From assembly GCA_910575405.1 (NCBI GenBank), contig CAJTER010000021.1, positions 1-64,000 on the forward strand: DNA of 64,000 nt, in the 5' to 3' direction. The DNA is from Clostridia bacterium (GTDB lineage Bacteria; Bacillota; Clostridia; Peptostreptococcales; Anaerovoracaceae). The position numbers were made by a program, and so were the translations under genes. The notes beneath the pieces were generated by a model. It ran no database searches, had not been told where the DNA came from, and saw only the letters and a list, made by a program, of their open reading frames with translations. Of the stretch, positions 16,320-23,516 are shown one piece after another. Position 1 is the first letter of the stretch. Every line of letters starts with the position of its first letter.

Positions 16320-16337
16320 GATACCGTCTGGATTGTG
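16320..16337. repeat. 18-base sequence repeated inverted at 7,557-7,574
   Basis: GATACCGTCTGGATTGTG on the plus strand here; the same 18 bases are on the minus strand at 7,557-7,574, inside the last codons of the 65-residue gene. This copy lies 30 bases from the right att repeat. Confidence 0.75.
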
Positions 16338-16360
16338 CTTTTCCTTTCTTTTTGTTCCCT

Positions 16361-16519
16361 TTAATTAGCCATGAACTGTTTCATGCCCTGGCTTTTGGAG
16401 CCGGGGTTGTCCGAGCCGTAGCCCTCCAGCAGATTGACAACGCCCCAAACGCCGAGGCCCGCGCCCAGCGCGATAACAAGGGTCTGCAAAGTGGTGATAG
16501 CGGATGCGAAAAATGCCAT
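16361..16519 (-). pseudogene. 5' part of maff2 (VirB2-like), split by the nested IME
   Basis: Encodes MAFFASAITTLQTLVIALG and GVWGVVNLLEGYGSDNP, then SKSQGMKQFMA, after which IME sequence adds one codon and a stop. Maff2 family proteins are small membrane proteins next to VirD4 in these ICEs, probably a VirB2-like pilin or channel part. The start at 16,519 is set by GGAGG five bases upstream. Excision at the 14-base repeats would join it in frame to 5,707-5,767. Confidence 0.9.
16368..16381. repeat. Right attachment repeat of the nested IME
   Basis: GCCATGAACTGTTT, matching 5,768-5,781 with one difference. It marks the right border of the IME within maff2. Confidence 0.8.
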
Positions 16520-16588
16520 ATAGTCCTCCATTTCTCCGGGATTTTCCCGGGCACAAGAAAAGCCGCCCGGTGTAGGCGGCAGGTGACA

Positions 16589-16611
16589 CTTCGGGACAAA
16601 ATGTCCCAAAG
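16589..16611. repeat. ICE palindrome copy d
   Basis: Core GGGACAAAATGTCCC with CTTC and AAAG flanks, directly after the virD4 stop codon. Confidence 0.8.
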
Positions 16612-18453
16612 CTATACAAAAGCGTCCGGGTCGTCCAAATCGTCATAGTTGAGGATGTCCTCGTCCTCGTCTATGGGCGTTCCGTCCGGCACGTCCGCCT
16701 CGTACACGGTGTACTGCTCGTTGGGATTGAGCTTTTTTATACGGCGGCAGATAAGCCGCTCCAGCGAAAAGGCGTTTTTCTTCTTGTCCGCCTCCGCCGT
16801 GTATCGGTAGTTGGGGTGCTGTTTCAAATCGTATTTCCGGGAGTAGAACGGCGGCAGGCCCCGCAGTTGCAGGATGCACCTGTCGCCGGGCATGGTGGCA
16901 AGCTCGGCGGGGGTCATAAGCTCCCGGCCCAGCCGCTGGGTGTTCTGGTTGTAGCTTTCCGACTGCCCACGGGAGCGGCCCTCGGTCTGCATGGAGATAG
17001 TCGCTTTCCCCAGCCAGTTCTCGGAAATCTCCTTGATAGTGCTGGCCTCCCGGCCCCCGAGGAATACCACGCTGTCCATGTTGCCTAAAATGGTTTCCGC
17101 GTTCTTGTCGTAGATTGCCTTACATTGGGCCAACTGCTGGTAGAACAGCGTCAGGCTCACCTCCCGGGAGCGGATGACCGCCACCAGCTTTTCGAGGTTC
17201 GGCACCTGCCCGGTGTTGGCGGCCTCGTCCCACAGCACCCGCACATGATGGGGCAGGCGGCCCCCGTGTACGTTGTCCGCCCTTTCGCACAAGAGATTGA
17301 ACATCTGCGAAAACGCCAGAGCTACAATAAAGTTGTAGGTGGTGTCGGTATCGCTGATGATGAAGAACGCCGCCGTCCGTCTGTCCCCCAGCTTGTCAAG
17401 CTCCATCTCGTCATAGCTCATAATCTCCCGGAGTTGCGGGATGTCAAAGGGGGCCAGCCGCGCACCGCATGAAATCAGTATGGAGCGGGCAGTCTTGCCG
17501 CTGGCCAGCTTGTACTTTTTGTACTGCTTGACCGCGAAACAGTCCGGCTTGCGCTTTTCCAGCCCGGCGAACATATAGTCCACCGCGTTCATGAAATCGT
17601 CATCGTCCTCCTTGACCTCCATGCCGGAAATCATGTCTACCAGCGTGTTCATGTTCTTGTCCTCGTCCGGGCCCTCGAAGATGATATAGGCGATAAGGGC
17701 GCAGTATAAAAGCGTTTCTGATTTCGTCCAGAACGGGTCGCCCTCCTTGCCCTCGCCTTTGGTGTTGGCGATTAAGGTATTGACGAATTTCAAAATATCG
17801 GCCTCGTTGCGGATATACGCTAACGGGTTGTAGTGCATGGAGCGGGAAAAATCAATGCTGTTAAAAACCTTGATTTTATATCCCTTTTTCCGTTGCAGGA
17901 AAAAGCCCGCCTGCTCCAGCACCCCGCCTTTTGGGTCTACCACCACATAGGAGGAATGGGCCTGGAGTAATTGCGGGGTAAGCCAGAACCGGGTCTTGCC
18001 GGAGCCGGAGGAACCGACAACACAGCAATTCAGGTTCCGGGCGTTGGCGGGGACGGCGGGCCGGGTGTTGGTGGTGAGAAATTCCGTCCCGGTCAGAATG
18101 ATGTTGTTCTCAAACCTGGGGTCGGTGAACGGCTTGATGTCTTTTTCCGTTCCCCAGCGGGCCGAACCATATTCTTCATCCCGGCGGTATTTTTGGGCTT
18201 TTTTGCTTTTCTGGTAGATAATCAGCCGGATCGCCACGGCCCCCGCGATGCCAGTGAGCCAGTCAAAAGGATTGAGCCCCGGCGCGAAGTCGGCAAAGGC
18301 CGGGCCGAGGGCCGCCACCATCCCCACCAGCTTGTGGGCCAAATCCGCCCCCGCCGCCAGACGGTAGGCCGTCCCCACTTTCAGGCAGGCCCACGCGATG
18401 AACAGATAGGGGAGGTTCGGCAAAAGGTACTTTTTCAGCTTATCTGTCCTCAT
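16612..18453 (-). CDS. virD4: VirD4/TraG-type coupling protein
   Basis: Coupling ATPase that delivers the relaxase-DNA complex to the channel. 613 residues: two N-terminal hydrophobic segments (about 12-31 and 65-80), Walker A GSSGSGKT at 147-154, the VVVDPKGG segment typical of VirD4, and LWDEAANTGQVPNLEKL as Walker B region. The tail is acidic (DEDEDILNYDDLDDPDAF), possibly a contact surface for partners. The start overlaps the pcfB stop by 14 bases. The gene stands just before maff2, as in related ICEs. Confidence 0.94.
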   Translation of the reverse strand: MRTDKLKKYLLPNLPYLFIAWACLKVGTAYRLAAGADLAHKLVGMVAALGPAFADFAPGLNPFDWLTGIAGAVAIRLIIYQKSKKAQKYRRDEEYGSARWGTEKDIKPFTDPRFENNIILTGTEFLTTNTRPAVPANARNLNCCVVGSSGSGKTRFWLTPQLLQAHSSYVVVDPKGGVLEQAGFFLQRKKGYKIKVFNSIDFSRSMHYNPLAYIRNEADILKFVNTLIANTKGEGKEGDPFWTKSETLLYCALIAYIIFEGPDEDKNMNTLVDMISGMEVKEDDDDFMNAVDYMFAGLEKRKPDCFAVKQYKKYKLASGKTARSILISCGARLAPFDIPQLREIMSYDEMELDKLGDRRTAAFFIISDTDTTYNFIVALAFSQMFNLLCERADNVHGGRLPHHVRVLWDEAANTGQVPNLEKLVAVIRSREVSLTLFYQQLAQCKAIYDKNAETILGNMDSVVFLGGREASTIKEISENWLGKATISMQTEGRSRGQSESYNQNTQRLGRELMTPAELATMPGDRCILQLRGLPPFYSRKYDLKQHPNYRYTAEADKKKNAFSLERLICRRIKKLNPNEQYTVYEADVPDGTPIDEDEDILNYDDLDDPDAFV

Positions 18454-18922
18454 GGGCGGCCTCCTTTACGCGGTCTTTCTTTTGGGGCGCGGGCTGGCGC
18501 AGTATCTCGGCGGCGGCCCGTCTGAGCTGTTCCCGGATGGGTACGCGGTCAGTCTTTGCCTTATCCAGCACCCGGCGGGAATACTCCCCAAAACAAGCTG
18601 TGATTGCATCCGCCTGCCCGGACTTGAAGAACAGCAGATATTTGTCCGGCCCGGCCTTGTAAAAGGCATAATCCACGTTCCACTTCCGGGCCACCCGGTC
18701 AAATTCTTCTGGGGCCCCGGTGAGCTCGATACTGTTCGTGGCCGCGCCGTGGGCCATGAGCTTTTTCACGGACTGCCTGCCGTGGGGCGTCTGGTGGGCC
18801 CGGTGCTCCTTTTGTATCTTCCGGCCAGCCGCCCGGAGCGCATAGGCCAGCACCCGGGCCGTCAGCTTTCCCGTCCGCATGGATAGCGCGATAGTGCGCC
18901 GGGAAACATCCTCGTCAATCAA
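18440..18922 (-). CDS. PcfB family protein (DUF3801)
   Basis: Protein of 160 residues similar to PcfB of enterococcal pCF10, a relaxosome accessory protein that contacts the coupling protein. The match covers SRRTIALSMRTGKLTARVL at the start and the central RKWNVDYAFYKAGPDKYLL. The C-terminal 40 residues are basic. The start is TTG at 18,922, nine bases after GGAGG. It overlaps virD4, consistent with co-translation. Confidence 0.88.
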   Translation of the reverse strand: MIDEDVSRRTIALSMRTGKLTARVLAYALRAAGRKIQKEHRAHQTPHGRQSVKKLMAHGAATNSIELTGAPEEFDRVARKWNVDYAFYKAGPDKYLLFFKSGQADAITACFGEYSRRVLDKAKTDRVPIREQLRRAAAEILRQPAPQKKDRVKEAAHEDR

Positions 18923-18961
18923 TCAGAACCGCCTCCTTTCATGGGGGATAGGCCCTCCGGC

Positions 18962-18984
18962 CTTTGGGACATTTTGTCTCGAAG
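18962..18984. repeat. ICE palindrome copy e
   Basis: Core GGGACATTTTGTCTC, one arm base changed, with CTTT and GAAG flanks. It starts immediately after the ArdA stop codon. Confidence 0.75.
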
Positions 18985-19686
18985 TCACCGCCCCTCACGG
19001 CCCGGCTCCGGGTGGGCCCGGTTAGCCGCAGGGGGAAAGCGGTCAATCACTTCCTTGTAGGCGGCCATCTGCTCCCGGATAGAGAGCTGGGGGAGGGCAA
19101 AAATCTTGTGCTCCTTGGGAATATCCTCTATCCCGTGATAAACTTCCTTAATATCGCCCGTCTGGACGATATAGCCGCCGGGGGCAAGGTGGCCGCCCTC
19201 GTTGATGGATATGTCCCGCCCGTATGCCTCATAGTCAAAGTAGTCTTTCAGCTCGGCGGGTATCGGCAAGTCCTCTGCATAGCAGCGGCCCAAATCGTCC
19301 TCGCTTTCAATATCCGGGTAAAATTCAAAGCAGTCCAGATTTTCCGCAAGGTTGATGATGTCCGCCACGCTGGAGGTATGCGCCCCCATATGGAGCGCGG
19401 CCTCGAATTTTTCAATCTCGCTTTGGGGGAGCTCCGAGAGCAGGCAGGCCAGATGGTTCAGCTCGTCCAGATTTTCATACTCGCCCAGATAGTCATAGAG
19501 CCCCAGTACATCGCCGTCAAAGCTGGTGATGAAAAATTCCTCGTAGCGTATGCCGTCCACGCCGATATTCTTTAACAGCGCCTCCACCGCCTGGGGGCTG
19601 GTGGGGAATTTCAGCGTTTCCCCCACCAGCTCGCCCTCGTTGTATTTCCCCAGATTGGTGATGTACGCCTCGAACAGTGCGGCCAT
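18985..19686 (-). CDS. ardA: ArdA-like antirestriction protein
   Basis: Acidic protein of 233 residues of the ArdA family, DNA mimics that block type I restriction enzymes when the element enters a new host. Typical features: AYITNLGKYNEGELVGETL at the start, the central LDELNHLACLL helix, and many Asp/Glu residues along the chain. The C-terminal 20 residues are basic and beyond the usual domain. The start lies two bases after the previous gene's stop. Alongside two methyltransferases it gives the ICE a counter-restriction set. Confidence 0.9.
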   Translation of the reverse strand: MAALFEAYITNLGKYNEGELVGETLKFPTSPQAVEALLKNIGVDGIRYEEFFITSFDGDVLGLYDYLGEYENLDELNHLACLLSELPQSEIEKFEAALHMGAHTSSVADIINLAENLDCFEFYPDIESEDDLGRCYAEDLPIPAELKDYFDYEAYGRDISINEGGHLAPGGYIVQTGDIKEVYHGIEDIPKEHKIFALPQLSIREQMAAYKEVIDRFPPAANRAHPEPGREGR

Positions 19687-19687
19687 G

Positions 19688-20029
19688 TCAGCGGCGGCCC
19701 TGGCCCTTGACGGTCAGGATGCCCTCAAGGGTGGTGGCAGTGATGCCCAGCCGCTGGGCCACAGCAATGTCGTTCTTCATGGACTCGGTGACGGTATGCC
19801 CGCACACCACCAGCACCCGGGAGCGGCGGAGCAGGTCACGGCCAATGTCGATGCTGCTCTTGTGTTCCTCGGGAACCGCGTCATTGAGGAAAAGGGGCAG
19901 AAACAGCGCGGGGCAGATAGGGGCAAAGCCCGCATCGTAAACCGCCCGGCAGTACTGCGCGGCAAGCTCCGCGTTTTCCGTGTCGCCGCCATACCAAGCG
20001 GCGGTGATGTAAGCAAGGGGTCGTTTCAT
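19688..20029 (-). CDS. DUF7768/nucleoside deoxyribosyltransferase-like small protein
   Basis: Protein of 113 residues with the fold pattern of nucleoside 2-deoxyribosyltransferase-like and DUF4406/DUF7768 proteins: AYITAAWYGGDTENAELA at the start, FAPICPALFLPLFL, and VLVVCGHTVTESM. Homologues are common in ICEs and phages of Clostridia, where the substrate is unknown. Start at 20,029 with GGAGG 10 bases upstream. The stop is followed two bases later by the ArdA start. Confidence 0.7.
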   Translation of the reverse strand: MKRPLAYITAAWYGGDTENAELAAQYCRAVYDAGFAPICPALFLPLFLNDAVPEEHKSSIDIGRDLLRRSRVLVVCGHTVTESMKNDIAVAQRLGITATTLEGILTVKGQGRR

Positions 20030-20077
20030 AGTCGTTTACCTCCGATATTTTGATAGTTGTCGTTCAGCCCTATCCCC

Positions 20078-20109
20078 CCGCCCTTTCCCATTCATGGGAA
20101 AGGGGGCGG
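20078..20109. terminator. Strong hairpin between parB-like gene and next gene
   Basis: CCGCCCTTTCCCAT and ATGGGAAAGGGGGCGG form a long stem with a three-base loop. No T tract follows. It lies in the 157-base gap with palindrome copy f. Confidence 0.45.
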
Positions 20110-20161
20110 CTCTGGAGGATATATCCCCCGCCGCGCCGGGAGGGGCGCGGGAAAGAGAAAA

Positions 20162-20186
20162 GCCTTGGGACAAAATGTCTCAAGGC
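20162..20186. repeat. ICE palindrome copy f, also terminator-like
   Basis: Core GGGACAAAATGTCTC extended by GCCTT/AAGGC arms. On the minus strand it follows the ParB-like stop codon and ends in TTTT, so it can serve as a Rho-independent terminator. Confidence 0.75.
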
Positions 20187-21668
20187 TTACTTTTCCCGGT
20201 CAGTCTTTTTCTCCGGCGCGGTGCGCTCCGGGGGCTGTTTCTCTTTCCATGCATCCAGCAGGGACATAATCTGGTCTTTCATCTCCCGGGGCGTGGTGTC
20301 CTTGCCGAAATACTTGTTCAGTTCAGCGGCGGAAATAATCACCTTGTCTACCTCCTTTTTCTCACGGCTCAAAATGCCGTCAATCACATCGCCGTTCAGT
20401 TTCCCCTCCTTATCCAGCTTGCGGAGCTCCTGGGCCTGGGAGAGCGAGGGGGATGCCTGCTCGCCCTCAATGGAAACGGCGATAAACCTCTGGTTTTTGG
20501 GCTTGATGAACGAGATTTCAACAGCGGGGGTGAAAGACAGCTTTTTCTCGTTCACCATAGACTGGAGCTCCGGCACAAGCTCGGTCAGCCGGATATACCG
20601 CTGTACCTGCTTGTAGTTCATGCCGTTCCGTTCCCCCACGATTTCCGTGGAGCGTTTCCCCACGTCCCCGGCGGCCACGCCCTCCATCTTCGTCCCCTGG
20701 TGGCTGATGGCCTCCACCTGCATTTTCAGAGACTGGGCCTTTTCCATCGGCAGAATCTTTTCCCGGTGGCGCAGGTTGTCGTCCGTCATCGCAAGGATGG
20801 CCTCGTCATCCGTCATGTTGCGGACGATACAAGGCATATTTGCAAACCCGGCCAGCTCACTGGCCCGCTGGCGGCGGTGGCCCGCGATGATTTCATAGCC
20901 GCCGCCCTCCCGGGGACGCACCAGCGCGGGCTGGTGTACGCCGTTGTCCTTGACGGACTCCACAAGCCCTTTCATTTCCGCATCGTCACGGACACCAAAG
21001 GGATGGTCTTTGAACGGGAACAGCTCCGAGAGGTTGAGATAAACAATCTCTTCCTTTTCGGCGCGGGTCGCGTCACGGGGCTGGGGCGGCGCTTCCGGCG
21101 CAGGCTGGGGAGCGGCGGGGGCCTCTTCTTTGCCCTTTACCGTGGCGGCTTTTGTCCCTTTGCTTTGGGACATTTTGTCTCGAGGTGGGGACGGGGGCTT
21201 GTCCGTGGCCGCCTTGTCAGCCTTGGCCTGGCGGCCACGGCGGGCCCCCGTCCCTCCCGGCTTGCCGGGCTCCGCTTTTTCCTCCTTCGGCTTGCGGCCA
21301 CGCCTGCCCTTGGGCTTATCCTCCGGGGTGGGCGTTTTTTCCTCGGCGGCCTTTCCCTTTTTGGCGGGGGCCTTTTCCTCCGGGGCCGGGGTGGGCGGCT
21401 GTTCCGGTTCGGGCGGCTCGTTCTTCTCCACCTCCGCACGTTCCGCCGCCCGGCGCTCCGCCATCAGCTTTTCAATCTGGTCAGCGGATACGTTCACCTC
21501 GCCGGGGGCCCCAGCGGGGGCATCCTGCGCGGGTGGTTCCCCGGCGGCCTGCTCGGGGGCTTTCTCCGGGGCCGGGGGCTCCGGCGTGGGAGCCTCAGCC
21601 GGGCCCGTATCGAACAGGCTGGGCTGGGGATTTTCCTCCGGGCTCGTGTTCAGCTTTTCGTCTGCCAT
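20187..21668 (-). CDS. ParB/Spo0J-like DNA-binding protein with long N-terminal linker
   Basis: Protein of 493 residues. About the first 200 residues are low-complexity, rich in Pro, Ala, Glu and Lys. A ParB N-terminal domain follows (LNLSELFPFKDHPFG, then GYEIIAGHRRQRASELAG) and a KorB/ParB-type helix-turn-helix region (ERNGMNYKQVQRYIRL). It probably supports maintenance or transfer of the ICE. One ICE palindrome is inside the linker (peptide RDKMSQSKG), so the repeat can be tolerated in coding sequence. Start has GGAGGTAACGA upstream. Confidence 0.85.
   Translation of the reverse strand: MADEKLNTSPEENPQPSLFDTGPAEAPTPEPPAPEKAPEQAAGEPPAQDAPAGAPGEVNVSADQIEKLMAERRAAERAEVEKNEPPEPEQPPTPAPEEKAPAKKGKAAEEKTPTPEDKPKGRRGRKPKEEKAEPGKPGGTGARRGRQAKADKAATDKPPSPPRDKMSQSKGTKAATVKGKEEAPAAPQPAPEAPPQPRDATRAEKEEIVYLNLSELFPFKDHPFGVRDDAEMKGLVESVKDNGVHQPALVRPREGGGYEIIAGHRRQRASELAGFANMPCIVRNMTDDEAILAMTDDNLRHREKILPMEKAQSLKMQVEAISHQGTKMEGVAAGDVGKRSTEIVGERNGMNYKQVQRYIRLTELVPELQSMVNEKKLSFTPAVEISFIKPKNQRFIAVSIEGEQASPSLSQAQELRKLDKEGKLNGDVIDGILSREKKEVDKVIISAAELNKYFGKDTTPREMKDQIMSLLDAWKEKQPPERTAPEKKTDREK
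21163..21184. repeat. ICE palindrome copy g
   Basis: Core GGGACATTTTGTCTC with CTTT and GAG flanks, inside the disordered linker of the ParB-like gene. Confidence 0.75.
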
Positions 21669-21763
21669 TCGTTACCTCCTTTTTATTTTCGTGAATGTTG
21701 CACAAATTTTGTGTTAAAAGTTTGTTACTATTTTTTCGCCTCCCTCCCGGCTATCCACGCAAA

Positions 21764-21797
21764 AAAGCCGCCCGTTTTTTCTTCCCGGACGGCTTTC
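21764..21797. terminator. Terminator-like hairpin at the right end of the ICE
   Basis: GCCGCCCG and CGGACGGC form an 8-base stem with A and T runs on both sides, so it could act in either direction. It would insulate the parB-like gene from chromosomal transcription. Confidence 0.65.
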
Positions 21798-21885
21798 TGC
21801 GTAATGTGATAGCTCTAATTTTATTTTTTTGTGGTTGCAGGCTCCGAAAAGCCTTGATATTACAGTGTTCCTAATAGGAGCCATT

Positions 21886-22365
21886 CATATGGAAAAGCTG
21901 CACCTGTTCCGTCATGCCGCACCGGAGTGCGTTAATATGAAAATCGCGCAAATCAAAAAGACCTGCCCTGCCGTTACCAAGCTGGGAACCGATATGTCTG
22001 TACCGGACCGGTATCTTGGGGAAGTCTTTTCCATGTACCGAGAAGGGCTTGCTGAAGAAAAGCTGGAATCCGCAATCTTTGGGCATATTGGAGATAATCA
22101 TCTTCATGTAAATGTAATTCCAGAGAGCATGGACGAATTTTATCGTACAAAAGAGCTCTTTGCCAGGTGGGCGCAGCAAATCGTATCCTATGGCGGCTCG
22201 GTCTGTGCGGAGCACGGAGTAGGGAAATTAAAAACCGGACTTTTAAAGCATTTATATTCGGAAGAACAGCTTGACTCCATGCGTGCCTTAAAAAAAGTCT
22301 TTGATCCAAAGGAGATATTAAACCGGGGAACTATTTTTACCGATGTTTCGCAGCAACAGCAGTAG
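21886..22365 (+). pseudogene. C-terminal fragment of a GlcD-like FAD-linked oxidase
   Basis: About 160 residues match the C-terminal domain of glycolate/D-lactate oxidase (GlcD, FAD-oxidase C) proteins: EKLHLFRHAAPE, GHIGDNHLHVNV (metal/flavin side), CAEHGVGKLKT and FDPKEILNRGTIF. The FAD-binding N-terminal 300 residues are missing because ICE sequence begins just upstream. Either the ICE integrated within the gene, leaving the other part beyond the window, or this is an old remnant. Codons and composition fit the chromosome, and the frame is intact to the stop. Confidence 0.82.
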
Positions 22366-22566
22366 TTCCCACTTTGGACTCTCTGAAAAGAACAGTTCAA
22401 TTTGAAAAAAAATAATTCAAAAAGTGAGGAAAAAGAGCCAGATGCGGCTTCAGACATCTGACCCTTTCCAAGGCCGCGTGGACGGACTACCAGGGGATCG
22501 CATGCTCCTGAGCAAAATTCACCGGAATCCCCGGAATGCAAAGCGGAAGCCGCGGTATCCTTCAGC
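22366..22566. other. Intergenic stretch
   Basis: No gene or clear terminator seen between the oxidase fragment and the small Cys-rich gene. Confidence 0.4.
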
Positions 22567-22749
22567 CTAGAACAGCCCGCCGAACAGGCCTCCCCTTCCA
22601 TGCCCGTTGTTATTGCAGAACAGTAAGTACAAGAGAATCAGAATCCAAATAATATTTCCGCCGTTATTGTTGTCACAACAGCAGTCTTCATAACATTTTT
22701 CCCTGCAGTCTCTCAGACATTCTCTTTCACAGCATTCTCTTTCATCCAT
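22567..22749 (-). CDS. Small Cys-rich membrane protein
   Basis: 60-residue protein: a Cys/charged N-terminus (ECCERECLRDCREKCYEDCC), a run of Asn, one hydrophobic segment (IIWILILLYLLF) and a Gly-rich tail. Not recognised; the layout resembles small spore or membrane proteins with CC clusters. The start at 22,749 is favoured by GGAGG eight bases upstream; the in-frame ATG at 22,764 contains that ribosome site. It has its own gap on both sides. Confidence 0.65.
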   Translation of the reverse strand: MDERECCERECLRDCREKCYEDCCCDNNNGGNIIWILILLYLLFCNNNGHGRGGLFGGLF

Positions 22750-22883
22750 AGAAAAAACCTCCATAATACATTTAATACAATTGTTTACGTTATACTATGC
22801 AGGCCTTATGCGTTTTGTGATAAAGAGAACATGCGATTTTTGGATTCCTACAAAATCGAATAAAGTGTCCACCAGACTATGAA

Positions 22884-23516
22884 CTAATTCAGTTTCTTTG
22901 GCGTAAAAATCCGATCCGTATATTCGATCCCTGGAATATCAAGCCCGGCAAGCTCCGGATCCGGCCCTTCTTCCTCGCCGCCCAGTTCCTCCTGCAGCAG
23001 ATCCGCAAAGCTCATGGTATATTGATCGATCTCAAATTCCAGCGCTCCCTCAAAGTCGTATTCATATGTTTCACCGCCCAGTCGTTCCATCCGCACTAGA
23101 GACAGCGCATCCCGCAGCGGCATTTCCGCTTCCTTAACAGCATCATCTTCCAGAGTCTGCACCCATACGACCGACTCAATGGAATACCAATTTCGGAAAC
23201 GGCAGAATTCATCTGCCAGAAGAACCAGATCGTTTTCCTCCTCCAGATTGCGGCACATTCCCATCAGCGCCATTTTAACAGAATCCAGCCGTGTATAGAG
23301 CTCCGCCTCTTCCTCTGGCACAGATTTCAGCAGGTCCTCAAAATAGGTTTCAAAGAGTTTACTGAGGGTCTCCTTGTCTGCCCCGTCAAAAAGCTTAAAG
23401 ATAGCTTCCGGTGCAATTTCCATATCCGCCTCTGTCAGATCCGCCAGATTTTCAAAAAATTCAAATTCCGAAGCATCCTCCAGTTCCAGATATTCCAGCA
23501 GTGTCTCGTAATTCAT
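22884..23516 (-). CDS. Acidic protein of unknown function after murI
   Basis: 210 residues, strongly acidic, with no signal peptide or membrane segment. The N-terminal part is a run of Glu/Asp-rich helices (LEYLELEDASEFEFFENLAD), the C-terminus EEEGPDPELAGLDIPGIEY. Not recognised. Its ATG overlaps the murI stop by 4 bases (ATGA), so it is translated together with glutamate racemase, which suggests a conserved pair but not a function. Confidence 0.7.
   Translation of the reverse strand: MNYETLLEYLELEDASEFEFFENLADLTEADMEIAPEAIFKLFDGADKETLSKLFETYFEDLLKSVPEEEAELYTRLDSVKMALMGMCRNLEEENDLVLLADEFCRFRNWYSIESVVWVQTLEDDAVKEAEMPLRDALSLVRMERLGGETYEYDFEGALEFEIDQYTMSFADLLQEELGGEEEGPDPELAGLDIPGIEYTDRIFTPKKLN

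Larger units (their letters stand above)
5782..16367. mobile_element. Nested integrative mobilizable element with serine recombinase
   Basis: A 10.6-kb block lying between two imperfect 14-base repeats that divide maff2. It encodes a large serine recombinase, primase, VapE-like ATPase, MobL relaxase, RepA-like initiator, XRE regulators and TnpV, but no mating channel, so it should depend on a conjugative helper. Base composition is clearly lower in GC than the surrounding ICE, and the ICE palindromes are absent from it. Confidence 0.88.
1..21885. mobile_element. Part of a Tn1549/CTn-type integrative conjugative element
   Basis: A GC-rich block of conjugation genes on the minus strand (ParB-like, ArdA, PcfB, VirD4, Maff2, VirB6, SpoVG-like, methyltransferases, PrgI, VirB4) in the order usual for Tn1549-like ICEs of Clostridia. 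The right edge is placed near 21,885 because coding similarity to a chromosomal FAD oxidase begins there; the exact end is not resolved. The left end, relaxase, integrase and excisionase are not in the window. The block is interrupted by a nested 10.6-kb element (5,782-16,367) and by a group II intron at the left edge. Confidence 0.85.

Noticed and set aside
20094-21809. Long plus-strand open frame of 571 codons opposite the ParB-like gene
   Set aside because: It is the mirror of a GC-rich minus-strand gene, has no ribosome site, and its product is low-complexity without family likeness.
22370-22600. Coding potential after the oxidase fragment on the minus strand
   Set aside because: The frame mostly mirrors the oxidase gene and has no start signal.
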